A stretch of 64,000 bases of DNA from an uncultured Eubacteriales bacterium. Its GTDB lineage: Bacteria; Bacillota; Clostridia; Oscillospirales; Acutalibacteraceae. The stretch covers positions 1-64,000 of the forward strand of contig CAKSQZ010000001.1 of the NCBI GenBank assembly GCA_934486895.1. The letters run 5' to 3'. The notes beneath the pieces are model-generated. The model ran no database searches. It saw only the letters and a list, made by a program, of their open reading frames with translations, and was not told the DNA's origin. Made by a program: the position numbers and the translations under genes. Positions 1 to 7,613 of this stretch are shown in pieces; the first letter of the stretch is position 1; each line of letters begins with the position of its first letter.

Positions 1-1419
1 GCTTTTAGCTTTATAAACACGGTTTATAAGCGCACACGATGAAAGCGCAACCGAAATTCCTATGATGTATATAAAAAACACGACCGACATTTTGCAGGAG
101 GGGAAAAACTCGTCCGCCAGCATTCCGTAGACAGGGAGGCGCGCACTGCACGACATAAACGGTGTTATCATCATTGTTATTCTGCGGTCGCGGTCAGTTG
201 AGAGTGTTCTTGCAGCCATGAGCGCAGGCACTGTGCATCCGAAACCCATGAGCATGGGGATAAACGCCTTGCCTGAAAGACCGAAGCGATTTAACAGCGC
301 ATCGGTTATAAATGCGGCGCGCGACATATACCCCGAATCCTCCAAAAACGACAATGCCGCAAACAAGATAGCTAATTGCGGGAAAAATCCCGCGACTGAG
401 CCGACTGCGCTGAGCACACCGTCTGAAACAAGCGAACGCAGCCATTCGGCGGCATTGATCTTCACAAGCGCTGAATCGCATGACAGCTTTAAAACATCGA
501 CCGCCGCAGAAATCAATTCGGAAAGAAATGACCCGACAGGCCCGAAAGCAAGAAAGAAAACCAAAAACAAAACCGCAAAAAACACGGGAAACGCCAGCAC
601 CCTGTCAGTTGCGACACTGTCGATCAGCTCGGAAAAGGTGCGTTTGCGAGCCGATTTCACAAGACATTGCGAAACTGCATTTGTGATAAAGTCATACCGC
701 TCATCGGTTATGAGCGAATCCCTATCCGACCCTGTTGATCCGGCGGCACTGTTTATCATGCGATTTAAAAATGAGATCTCATCTTTCGGCAAGGGTGCGG
801 TCAGGCGGCCGTCATTTATAAAGCCGACAGCGTCAATCACCGGAAAGCGGCTGTTCGGAATATGCGAGCCGATCGCATTTATAAGCCGCTTAGTCGCATC
901 GCTGTAAATGCCGGGGATTTCGGGCTTTGATTCTGCCGCCGAAAACACGCTTGACAAAAGAGCATCAACACCGTCGCCCGAACGGGCGGATATCGGCACG
1001 ACCGGAGATTTCAAAATACGAGACAACCGCTTATGATCAAGCTTATCGCCGCGCTTTTTCAAAATGTCCGACATATTCAGCGCAACAACGACGGGAATGC
1101 CCGTTTCGATGAGCTGAAGCGTTAAAAAAAGATTGCGCTCCAAATTGGTTGCGTCAACAACATTGAGGATAACATCGACGCTTTCGCTTTCGATATATTC
1201 GAGTGCGATCCGCTCTTCAACGGAAAAAGCGCAAAGCGAATATATTCCCGGAAGATCTGTAAGCTCGGCGGCAAAACCTTTATAAGAAAACTGACCCGAC
1301 TTTTTATCAACTGTGACACCCGGCCAGTTGCCGACATATCCTGAGGATCCGGTGAGTGTGTTGAAAAGCGTTGTTTTGCCGCAATTCGGGTTGCCGACAA
1401 GCGCAACATTAAGGCTCAT
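1..1419 (-). CDS. feoB: Ferrous iron transporter FeoB (3' end outside window)
   Basis: GTP-driven ferrous iron permease of the inner membrane. I translated the minus strand from the ATG at 1419 and it stays open for 473 codons to the window edge, so the C terminus is missing. The first residues carry the G-domain P-loop GNPNCGKTT, followed by the G3 motif DLPG and a G4-like ALNMSD. After about residue 270 the protein becomes hydrophobic, with FeoB gate-type segments including GFGCTVPALMAAR. No feoA lies directly upstream. A sigma-A promoter stands about 60 bp away. The ATG lacks a good Shine-Dalgarno of its own and overlaps, as ATGA, the stop of a 10-codon reading frame that has one. An in-frame TTG at 1455 is a weaker alternative start. 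Confidence 0.95.
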   Translation of the reverse strand, partial: MSLNVALVGNPNCGKTTLFNTLTGSSGYVGNWPGVTVDKKSGQFSYKGFAAELTDLPGIYSLCAFSVEERIALEYIESESVDVILNVVDATNLERNLFLTLQLIETGIPVVVALNMSDILKKRGDKLDHKRLSRILKSPVVPISARSGDGVDALLSSVFSAAESKPEIPGIYSDATKRLINAIGSHIPNSRFPVIDAVGFINDGRLTAPLPKDEISFLNRMINSAAGSTGSDRDSLITDERYDFITNAVSQCLVKSARKRTFSELIDSVATDRVLAFPVFFAVLFLVFFLAFGPVGSFLSELISAAVDVLKLSCDSALVKINAAEWLRSLVSDGVLSAVGSVAGFFPQLAILFAALSFLEDSGYMSRAAFITDALLNRFGLSGKAFIPMLMGFGCTVPALMAARTLSTDRDRRITMMITPFMSCSARLPVYGMLADEFFPSCKMSVVFFIYIIGISVALSSCALINRVYKAKS

Positions 1420-1448
1420 TTTACAATCACAAGCAGCCTGCTCGCCAT
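1416..1448 (-). CDS. Possible 10-residue leader peptide before feoB
   Basis: This is an 11-codon frame (MASRLLVIVK, then TGA). Its ATG at 1448 has a strong upstream AAGGGGAA about 9 nt away, and its stop overlaps the feoB start as ATGA. The arrangement suggests translational coupling: ribosomes load on the small frame and restart at feoB. It is visible only as sequence. The peptide may have no function, and the same ribosome site could instead serve an in-frame TTG start of FeoB. Confidence 0.35.
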   Translation of the reverse strand: MASRLLVIVK

Positions 1449-1477
1449 AACTCAAAATTCCCCTTATACACTATAAT

Positions 1478-1506
1478 ATTTTACCGCCAAAGCGGCATTA
1501 TGTCAA
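1478..1506 (-). promoter_or_regulatory. Promoter of feoB
   Basis: TTGACA (1506-1501), 17-bp spacer, TAAAAT (1483-1478), reading toward feoB. The spacer contains CCGC-TTTG-GCGG, a short inverted repeat that could bind an iron-responsive repressor. That role is only a guess from its position. Confidence 0.75.
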
Positions 1507-1562
1507 GCATTATCAGACATATTTTCAACTTATGCGGCTTTTTGAAAATAATTCGTATAAAA

Positions 1563-1600
1563 GGAAAAGGCGACGGTTTTTTCTTAACCGACGCCTTTTG
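1563..1600 (-). terminator. Terminator of the nucleoside transporter operon
   Basis: A ten-base-pair stem (arms 1569-1578 and 1586-1595, one T-T mismatch) is followed on the minus strand by a T-rich run. It lies just after the last permease gene. Confidence 0.75.
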
Positions 1601-1608
1601 ATTTGAAT

Positions 1609-2592
1609 TTATCTGTCCTCACGGAAATACGACATTCCGAGATGTGCGGGAGGCTGATTTTCGCGCTTTTTACGCATACTGATAAGCACGAGCACAACGA
1701 TCGTTACGACATAAGGCAGCATTTTGAAGATCTCCTGCGAGCTGCGGTCGAGTCCGGGGATAAAGAGGTATATGATATAAAGTCCGCCGAACAGGATAGA
1801 GCCGAGGATACTCATTCTCGGACGCCAAAGTGCGAAGATAACAAGCGCAATAGCGAGCCAGCCGCGGTCACCGAAACCGCCGTTTGACCAAACTCCGCAG
1901 GTATAGTCCATGATAAAGTAGAGTCCGCCGAGGCCTGCGATCATACCGCCGACGCAGGTTGCAACATATTTATATCTTGTTACATTGATACCTGCGGCAT
2001 CTGCTGTCGCGGGGTTTTCTCCGACTGCGCGCAGATTGAGTCCGACTCTTGTGCGGCTTAGAATATAGCCTGCGATAAACGCGATGACGATCGCCAAATA
2101 AGCAAGGAAGCCATAGGAGAAGAAGATCTCACCGACTGCGCCGAGCGACTTTGCAAACGGAAGCGTTGTCTGGAAAAGCTGGCTTGTACGGGTGAGGGCG
2201 ATAGAACCGCCTTCGCCGAACAGGCTTGCGAGCGAACCGCCGAAAAAGTTACCGATACCGATACCGAATGTTGTGAGTGCAAGACCGGTCACATTCTGAT
2301 TTGCACGGAGTGTAATGGTTAAAAAGCTGTAGATCAGCGCCATTATAAGCGAACCGACAAGCGATGATAACAGCGGAATGAGTATGCCGAGGGCGGGGTT
2401 GATGGTATCTGTCGAGCGTTCATAGAAGAATGCGCCGATGATGCCCGAAATGCCGCCGACATACATAATGCCGGGGATACCGAGGTTTAAGTTGCCGGAT
2501 TTCTCAGTGACGATCTCACCGACCGAGCCATAAAGCAGCGGGATACCCTGGATTATGGCGCGGTGAATAAACAATGCGATAGTTGACAACAT
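1609..2592 (-). CDS. nupQ: Nucleoside ABC transporter permease (NupQ/YufQ type)
   Basis: Second transmembrane subunit of a BMP-type ABC importer, 327 aa and hydrophobic throughout. The N-terminal stretch ending GNLNLGIPGIMY and the segment RAVGENPATADAAGIN are hallmarks of the simple-sugar/nucleoside permease family. It starts 2 bp after the stop of the other permease, with an AGGAGG 10 nt before its ATG inside the upstream gene, so translation is probably coupled. It is the last gene of the riboswitch-controlled xpt operon and is followed by a terminator. Purine nucleosides are the inferred substrate, from gene context and from the characterised B. subtilis NupNOPQ system. Confidence 0.9.
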   Translation of the reverse strand: MLSTIALFIHRAIIQGIPLLYGSVGEIVTEKSGNLNLGIPGIMYVGGISGIIGAFFYERSTDTINPALGILIPLLSSLVGSLIMALIYSFLTITLRANQNVTGLALTTFGIGIGNFFGGSLASLFGEGGSIALTRTSQLFQTTLPFAKSLGAVGEIFFSYGFLAYLAIVIAFIAGYILSRTRVGLNLRAVGENPATADAAGINVTRYKYVATCVGGMIAGLGGLYFIMDYTCGVWSNGGFGDRGWLAIALVIFALWRPRMSILGSILFGGLYIIYLFIPGLDRSSQEIFKMLPYVVTIVVLVLISMRKKRENQPPAHLGMSYFREDR

Positions 2593-2594
2593 AA

Positions 2595-3704
2595 TTATTC
2601 AGCCTCCTTTTTGGAGCTGCGGAAATTAAGACGGTAGTTCACAAAGAACTCGCAGCCGATGATGAAGAAAAGGATTATACCGGTGAGGATATCCGCCATG
2701 CTTTCATTCAGGCGGAATGTTGTGGCGATCTCGCCTGCGCCGCGCTGAAGGAACACAATCAGGAATGATGTGAGCATCATTATAAACGGATTGAACTTAG
2801 CGAGCCACGAAACAACGATAGCCGTGAAACCCTGACCGCCTGCTGTGTTTGTGGATATAGTATGGTCTGTGCCGGAGACGAGAAGCATACCTGCGATACC
2901 GCAGATAGCACCCGAAAGCGCGACTGTTCTGATAATGGTTTTCTTTACATTGATACCGACATAACGCGCGGTGTTTGTGCTTTCGCCGACGACCGAGATC
3001 TCATAACCGTGCTTACTGTAACGCAGGTAGATGAACATGATGATCGTGAGCAGTGCGACAATGATGATATTAACAAGGTATTTCTGACCGAAAAGCGTCG
3101 GGATCCAGCCGCCCTGATTATTGGGATTGATAACTCCGACCGACGCCGAGCCCTTCGGGTTTTCCCAAAGAGTGATGAAATAAGAGACAAGCTGGATCGC
3201 AACATAGTTCATCATAAGGGTGAACAGCGATTCGTTGGTTCCCCATTTTGCCTTGCAGACTGCGGGGACTATCGCCCAGATAAGGCCGCAGAGAATACTT
3301 GTCACAAGCATCACAAGCATCATAAGCGGTGTGGGCAGGCTATCGCCGATGTAGATCATGCAGGCAGCGGAAGCGAGCCCTCCGATGAGCACCTGACCCT
3401 CTGCGCCGAGGTTCCAATATTTCATTTTGAATGCAGGTGTGACTGCAAGGGCGATACACAACAGCATTGAGACATTCTGCATTGTGATCCAGATCTTACG
3501 GGTGGAGCCGAACGAGCCCTTGAACATCTCGCGATAAACTTCAAGAGGATTATAGCCTGTGAGACAAACGATAAGCAGAGCGCAGACGATCATTGCGACA
3601 ACGATCGATGCAACACGGACAAGCCACGCCTTCCACCAGACCATACTTTCTCTTTTGGTGATATGGACAAGCGGTTCATGAAGCTTTTTAGTCTTTTCAG
3701 CCAT
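2595..3704 (-). CDS. nupP: Nucleoside ABC transporter permease (NupP/YufP type)
   Basis: First permease subunit of the BMP-type importer, 369 aa. A cytoplasmic N-terminal tail of about 30 residues precedes the first membrane segment (starting VASIVVAMIV). About ten hydrophobic segments follow, with the family motif WNLGAEGQVLIGG near residue 95 and VVGESTNTARYVGIN near 235. The ATG at 3704 overlaps the last codons of the ATPase gene by 8 bp. Together with NupQ it should form the membrane channel driven by NupO. Confidence 0.9.
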   Translation of the reverse strand: MAEKTKKLHEPLVHITKRESMVWWKAWLVRVASIVVAMIVCALLIVCLTGYNPLEVYREMFKGSFGSTRKIWITMQNVSMLLCIALAVTPAFKMKYWNLGAEGQVLIGGLASAACMIYIGDSLPTPLMMLVMLVTSILCGLIWAIVPAVCKAKWGTNESLFTLMMNYVAIQLVSYFITLWENPKGSASVGVINPNNQGGWIPTLFGQKYLVNIIIVALLTIIMFIYLRYSKHGYEISVVGESTNTARYVGINVKKTIIRTVALSGAICGIAGMLLVSGTDHTISTNTAGGQGFTAIVVSWLAKFNPFIMMLTSFLIVFLQRGAGEIATTFRLNESMADILTGIILFFIIGCEFFVNYRLNFRSSKKEAE

Positions 3705-5232
3705 TGTTCTCTTCCCCCTTTTCCGTCTTTGTCATGAGCAGACCGATCTGCTCCTTGGTTGCTGTTCTGCCATCGACAATGCCGGTTATTCTGCCGCCGC
3801 CGATGACCATAATACGATCGCACAATTCAATCAAAACATCCAGATCCTCGCCGACAAAGATAACGGCTGTTCCGGATTCTTTCTGCTTATTAAGCAGATC
3901 GTAGATCGTGTAAGACGAGTTTATGTCAAGTCCTCTGACAGGGTATGCCGCCATAAGCACGCTCGGAGCCGCGGCGATCTCACGGCCGACAAGGACCTTC
4001 TGAACATTACCGCCCGAAAGCATACGGACAGGTGTATTCGCGCTGGGAGTTACGACCTCAAGCTGATCGATGATCCTATCGGCAAGCGATTTCGGCTGCT
4101 TGCGTTCGAGGAACATCGTTTTGCCCTTTTTATAGCTTCTGAGCATCATATTATCGATAATGTCCATATTGCCGACAAGACCCATTCCGAGTCTGTCCTC
4201 CGGAACGAACGAAAGGCGGACGCCGAGCTCGCGGATCTGCATGGGAGTTTTATCGCAGAGGTTTTCCTCTTTATCTGTTTTGGGATCGTGATAGATTATA
4301 GCGCCGTTTTCAAGCTTCTGAAGTCCCGCGATGGATTCGAGCAGTTCTCTCTGACCGCTGCCGGCGATACCTGCGATACCGAGGATCTCTCCCGAACGGG
4401 CGACAAATGAAATATTATCGAGCATTTTAACGCCCTCGCGGTTGACGCAGTTTATATTCTTGACTTCAAGACGGTTAACGGGATCGACCGGCTCCTTACG
4501 CTCGATATTGAGCAGCACCTTTTTGCCGACCATCATTTCGGTGAGCTCCGATTCGCTTGTTTCACTTGTGTTTACGGTGCCGATATATTCGCCCTTGCGA
4601 AGCACCGTTACACGGTCGGACAGGCTCAGGACCTCATGCAGCTTATGCGTGATGATAATGATAGCCTTGCCGTCTTCCTTCATACGGCGCAGTACCGCAA
4701 ACAGCTTTTGTGTTTCCTGCGGTGTTAAAACCGCGGTCGGCTCATCGAGTATCAGAATATCCGCACCTCGGTAAAGCACCTTGATTATCTCAACTGTCTG
4801 CTTTTCGGAAACCGACATTTCATATATCTTCTTCTGCGGATCAATATCGAAGCCGTATTTATCGGCTATCTCGCTGACTTTCTGATTGGCTGTTTTGAGA
4901 TTGAATTTCTCATTCAGGCCGAGAACGATATTTTCTGCCGCCGAAAAAACATCAACAAGCTTGAAGTGCTGATGGATCATACCTATTTTATATCTGAAAG
5001 CGTCCTTCGGGGAGCGGATAACGACTTCCTCGCCATCGATATAAATATGGCCTTCATCAGGGTAATAAATGCCCGCGATCATATTCATAAGAGTGGTCTT
5101 ACCGCTTCCGTTTTCGCCGAGAACCGACAATATCTCTCCCTTATTAACCGTTAAATGAACATTCTTGTTTGCAACAACTTTGGTGCCGAAGCGTTTTGTG
5201 ACATTCTTGAGTTCCAATGCCGCGTTGCCCAT
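3697..5232 (-). CDS. nupO: Nucleoside ABC transporter ATPase (NupO/YufO type)
   Basis: Duplicated ABC ATPase of 511 aa. The N-terminal half has an intact Walker A (GENGSGKTT), a signature-like MSVSEKQ and Walker B (ILILDEPTAVL). The C-terminal half has the family's degenerate Walker A (GIAGSGQRE), the signature LSGGNVQKV and a Walker-B-like segment ending in RGLD. That asymmetry is typical of sugar/nucleoside ATPases. The longer frame opens with a GTG at 5238, but the GGGG ribosome site sits 8 nt before the ATG at 5232, which I prefer. Two hairpins separate it from the binding-protein gene and may lower its expression relative to that gene. Confidence 0.92.
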   Translation of the reverse strand: MGNAALELKNVTKRFGTKVVANKNVHLTVNKGEILSVLGENGSGKTTLMNMIAGIYYPDEGHIYIDGEEVVIRSPKDAFRYKIGMIHQHFKLVDVFSAAENIVLGLNEKFNLKTANQKVSEIADKYGFDIDPQKKIYEMSVSEKQTVEIIKVLYRGADILILDEPTAVLTPQETQKLFAVLRRMKEDGKAIIIITHKLHEVLSLSDRVTVLRKGEYIGTVNTSETSESELTEMMVGKKVLLNIERKEPVDPVNRLEVKNINCVNREGVKMLDNISFVARSGEILGIAGIAGSGQRELLESIAGLQKLENGAIIYHDPKTDKEENLCDKTPMQIRELGVRLSFVPEDRLGMGLVGNMDIIDNMMLRSYKKGKTMFLERKQPKSLADRIIDQLEVVTPSANTPVRMLSGGNVQKVLVGREIAAAPSVLMAAYPVRGLDINSSYTIYDLLNKQKESGTAVIFVGEDLDVLIELCDRIMVIGGGRITGIVDGRTATKEQIGLLMTKTEKGEENNG

Positions 5233-5296
5233 ACTCACGTCCCCTTTTTTATATATTTTCCGCTTTGTTATCTGCTTTTCTTTTTCGAAAAAATTG

Positions 5297-5330
5297 AAAA
5301 AGATTCATCAGATACATCTCTGATGGATCT
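5297..5330 (-). terminator. Second intergenic hairpin, attenuator-like
   Basis: A 12-base-pair stem with one mismatch (5301-5312 with 5319-5330) is followed on the minus strand by TTTTC. It lies between the binding-protein gene and the ATPase gene, so it probably acts as a partial terminator or mRNA-stability element. Confidence 0.55.
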
Positions 5331-5346
5331 TTTTTAAAATGCCCGA

Positions 5347-5387
5347 AAAGAGCCTGAGGCGGAGCAGATGCTCCGCCTTTGCTCTTT
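5347..5387 (-). terminator. First intergenic hairpin after the binding-protein gene
   Basis: A perfect 8-bp GC-rich core (GGCGGAGC/GCTCCGCC, 5358-5365 and 5370-5377) is extended by outer GAGC/GCTC pairs and followed by TTTT on the minus strand. Its place 10 nt after the stop suggests differential expression, with more binding protein than ATPase and permeases. Confidence 0.65.
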
Positions 5388-5396
5388 ATTTCAAAA

Positions 5397-6644
5397 TCAG
5401 TTAGCTGCCGGAACAGTGATTCCGTCGATGATGATGTTGAAGTACGGAGCCGAACGATACTCAGACTCATGGAAATAGCCGTCTGCGATAGCTTCGGTAT
5501 CCGGTGTGTAGTTTTCGTCGGTATCAACATCAGCCTTATAGGTTGTGAGAGTTTTGCCGTCTACTGTGAATTTGCTGGTGTCGAACACATGAAGTGTGCC
5601 TGCTTCGAGCTGAGCCTTAGCAGCGTCGATAGCTTCCTGTGTACCTGCAGCCGCAGCCTTTTCGTTGATATCGGTGAGAACAACCGAGCCCTCTTTGATA
5701 CCGCCGCAATAATCTTCTGTGATAGCTGTGCCGTTTGCAACAGCGTTGATTATGTGCTTGAAATAAGGTGTCCAGGAAATTCTGGAGGAAACAATGAAGG
5801 TGTTGGGGCAAGCGGAGATCGTGCTGCCGTTGTAGGATACATTCGGTACATTTGCTTTTTCGCAAGCTGTCGGAGCGCCCATTGAGTCAGCGTGCTGGCT
5901 GATAAGAATGCACTTCTTACCGATAAGAGCCTCAGCAGCTTCCTTTTCCTTGCCCTCGTCATACCAGGAGTTTGTGTACTGAACTTCCATTGTTGCAGTC
6001 GGAACGACCGATCTGATTCCGAGGAAGAACGAGGTGTAGCCCGAGATAACCTCAGCATACGGGAAAGCGCCTACATAACCAACCTTAGCGTTGTCGGCAG
6101 TTACCTTAACGCCGTTGATAGTCTTACCGTTGTCGATAGCGTCCTTGATCTTAACGCCTGCAGCAACACCTGCAAGGTATCTGCCTTCGTAGATCGAAGC
6201 GAATGCGTTGTGGAAGTTAGCGAGCTTCTCGGTGTGAGCATTTGTACCGGTTGCATGGCAGAACTGAACATCTGTGAATTCCTTAGCAGCCTGGAGCATA
6301 TAGGGCTCGTGACCGAAAGAGTCAGCAAAAACGAGCTTGCAGCCTGCGTCTACAAGAGCAGCAGCAGCTTCGTAGCACTCGTTGGACTCGGGAATATTGG
6401 TCTTAAACAGCACCTGATCGTCTTTCAAACCGAGCTCTTTCTGAGCTTCTTTAGCAGCGTCGATGAAGTTCTTATCATAAGTAGAATTCTCATCGTGCAG
6501 GAAGATGAAGCCGACCTTGAGGTCAGACAAATTCGAGCTGCCCGATGCGCTGCCGGACGCGCTCGACGAGCCGGAGTTACTGCCGCAGGAAGCAAGTGCA
6601 AACAGCATTGCAACTGCAAGAAGTACGGAAAGGATCTTTTTCAT
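5397..6644 (-). CDS. nupN: BMP-family nucleoside-binding lipoprotein
   Basis: Extracytoplasmic substrate-binding lipoprotein of the ABC importer, 415 aa. A signal peptide begins MKKILSVLL and ends in the lipobox LASC at about residue 20, followed by a Ser/Gly-rich linker. The mature domain shows BMP-family features (VGFIFLHDENSTYDKNF, LVFADSFGHE). The frame opens 24 codons earlier, but the ATG at 6644 is preceded by AGGGGGA and begins the signal peptide, so it is taken as the start. It lies 55 bp after xpt in the same operon. Purine nucleoside binding is inferred from the family and from the guanine riboswitch upstream. Confidence 0.93.
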   Translation of the reverse strand: MKKILSVLLAVAMLFALASCGSNSGSSSASGSASGSSNLSDLKVGFIFLHDENSTYDKNFIDAAKEAQKELGLKDDQVLFKTNIPESNECYEAAAALVDAGCKLVFADSFGHEPYMLQAAKEFTDVQFCHATGTNAHTEKLANFHNAFASIYEGRYLAGVAAGVKIKDAIDNGKTINGVKVTADNAKVGYVGAFPYAEVISGYTSFFLGIRSVVPTATMEVQYTNSWYDEGKEKEAAEALIGKKCILISQHADSMGAPTACEKANVPNVSYNGSTISACPNTFIVSSRISWTPYFKHIINAVANGTAITEDYCGGIKEGSVVLTDINEKAAAAGTQEAIDAAKAQLEAGTLHVFDTSKFTVDGKTLTTYKADVDTDENYTPDTEAIADGYFHESEYRSAPYFNIIIDGITVPAAN

Positions 6645-6699
6645 AATGTTTCCCCCTATTAGGTTTTTAAAATATATGTAAAATAAATTTACACTCGGG

Positions 6700-7272
6700 T
6701 TATTTGCGGAAAACAAGATTACCGTTTTCCATGCTTTCGACTATTGCGAGCGACTCGACACGGATGCCTTTTTCGCGAAGTCTGTCACCGCCGTGCTGAA
6801 AGCCTTTTTCAATGGCGACCGCTGTTCCTACAAGTGTCGCGCCTGCCTGGTTAACGATATCGATAAGGCCTTCGAGCGCCTTACCGTTGGCAAGAAAATC
6901 ATCTGCCAGCAGAACTCGGTCATCTTTCGATATATAGTCCTTTGCGACAACGATATTATAATCGGTATTATGTGTATAAGAATGGACAACTGTTTTATAA
7001 AGTTCGCCCGAAACATTCGATGTGTGGTGTTTTTTTGCGAAAACCGCGGGAACATGCATCTCGGCGCCTGCCGCAACGGCTATCGCAATACCTGACGCTT
7101 CAACAGTGAGTATTTTAGTTACATTTTCGTTTTCATAAAGCCTCGCGATCTCTTTTCCCATCTGCATGAGAAAATCGCAATCAAGCTGCTGATTTAAGAA
7201 AGAACCGACTTTTAAAATGTTTCCCTCTAAAACCTCGCCCTCGGCGATGATCTTGTCTTCAAGTGACTTCAT
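6700..7272 (-). CDS. xpt: Xanthine phosphoribosyltransferase
   Basis: Purine salvage enzyme converting xanthine (and guanine more weakly) plus PRPP to the nucleotide, 190 aa, the normal length. The PRPP-binding motif VLLADDFLANGKA is near residue 125. The N-terminal sequence (MKSLEDKI, then GEVLEGNILKV) and the segment VFAKKHHTSNV are typical of Xpt. AGGAG stands 7 nt before the ATG. It is the first gene after a guanine riboswitch and is followed by the BMP nucleoside transporter, giving one regulatory unit for salvage and uptake. Confidence 0.96.
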   Translation of the reverse strand: MKSLEDKIIAEGEVLEGNILKVGSFLNQQLDCDFLMQMGKEIARLYENENVTKILTVEASGIAIAVAAGAEMHVPAVFAKKHHTSNVSGELYKTVVHSYTHNTDYNIVVAKDYISKDDRVLLADDFLANGKALEGLIDIVNQAGATLVGTAVAIEKGFQHGGDRLREKGIRVESLAIVESMENGNLVFRK

Positions 7273-7290
7273 CTAAACTCTCCTGAAAAT

Positions 7291-7318
7291 AAAAAAATCA
7301 GACCTGTCCGAAAGTCTG
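7291..7318 (-). terminator. Second leader hairpin before xpt
   Basis: Stem CAGAC/GTCTG (7299-7318) followed by seven T on the minus strand (7297-7291), only 18 nt before the xpt start. It follows the riboswitch terminator, so the leader has two tandem stops. Confidence 0.5.
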
Positions 7319-7323
7319 TCCGC

Positions 7324-7362
7324 AAAAAAATTTCCGCCGATAAAATGAAAACACGGCGAAAA
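7324..7362 (-). terminator. Riboswitch expression-platform terminator
   Basis: Arms TTTTCGCCG and CGGCGGAAA are followed by seven T on the minus strand. The first four bases of the 5' arm are the last bases of riboswitch helix P1, so the two elements share sequence, as expected for a ligand-dependent transcription switch. Confidence 0.75.
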
Positions 7363-7430
7363 CCAATAGTCGCATCTGAGGCGTGCGGTAGAAACTTTCA
7401 GACCATTCTCTCTGAATATATATTGGTTTT
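7359..7430 (-). promoter_or_regulatory. Guanine-class purine riboswitch
   Basis: P1 is a perfect 10-bp helix (AAAACCAATA at 7430-7421 with TATTGGTTTT at 7368-7359). P2 is TTCAGA/TCTGAA and P3 is CGCA/TGCG. The conserved core AGTTTCTACC and the 3' core GACTA are present. The base corresponding to aptamer position 74 is C (GACTA rather than GATTA), which predicts guanine/hypoxanthine rather than adenine. It precedes xpt and the nucleoside transporter; high purine should close the operon. Confidence 0.93.
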
Positions 7431-7456
7431 GTTCTTATTTTGTTTTTCACAAGTTA

Positions 7457-7485
7457 ATTATATATTCACAAACAAAAAAAATCAA
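7457..7485 (-). promoter_or_regulatory. Promoter of the xpt-nucleoside transporter operon
   Basis: TTGATT (7485-7480), 17-bp spacer, TATAAT (7462-7457), placing transcription start just ahead of the purine aptamer. Confidence 0.75.
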
Positions 7486-7570
7486 GTCGGTATTTTGTCG
7501 AAATATAATACTTATAATCCGCTAAAATGTATATATTGCACAAACGCGGCGGCTGACTTCGTATTTTAGA

Positions 7571-7606
7571 GAAAAAGCAGTAGCGAGGACGAAAAATCGT
7601 CCCCGC
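7571..7606 (-). terminator. Terminator after aspS
   Basis: An eleven-pair stem with one G-T pair and a TTTT loop (7583-7606), followed after a few bases by TTTTT on the minus strand. It closes the hisS-aspS unit. Confidence 0.6.
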
Positions 7607-7613
7607 TCAGGTC

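Noticed and set aside
218..907. A plus-strand frame of 229 codons across feoB
   Set aside because: It lies wholly antisense to the conserved feoB sequence, has no ribosome site, and its translation looks like low-complexity Ser/Thr/Lys, as expected of an opposite-strand shadow.
2862..3470. A plus-strand frame of 202 codons inside the nupP permease gene
   Set aside because: It is antisense to a clearly conserved permease, rich in Asp/His/Arg from reversed hydrophobic codons, and has no promoter or ribosome site.
7359..7430. An adenine-class purine riboswitch
   Set aside because: The base at the specificity position is C (GACTA), not T, and the downstream gene is xpt, so the guanine class is indicated.
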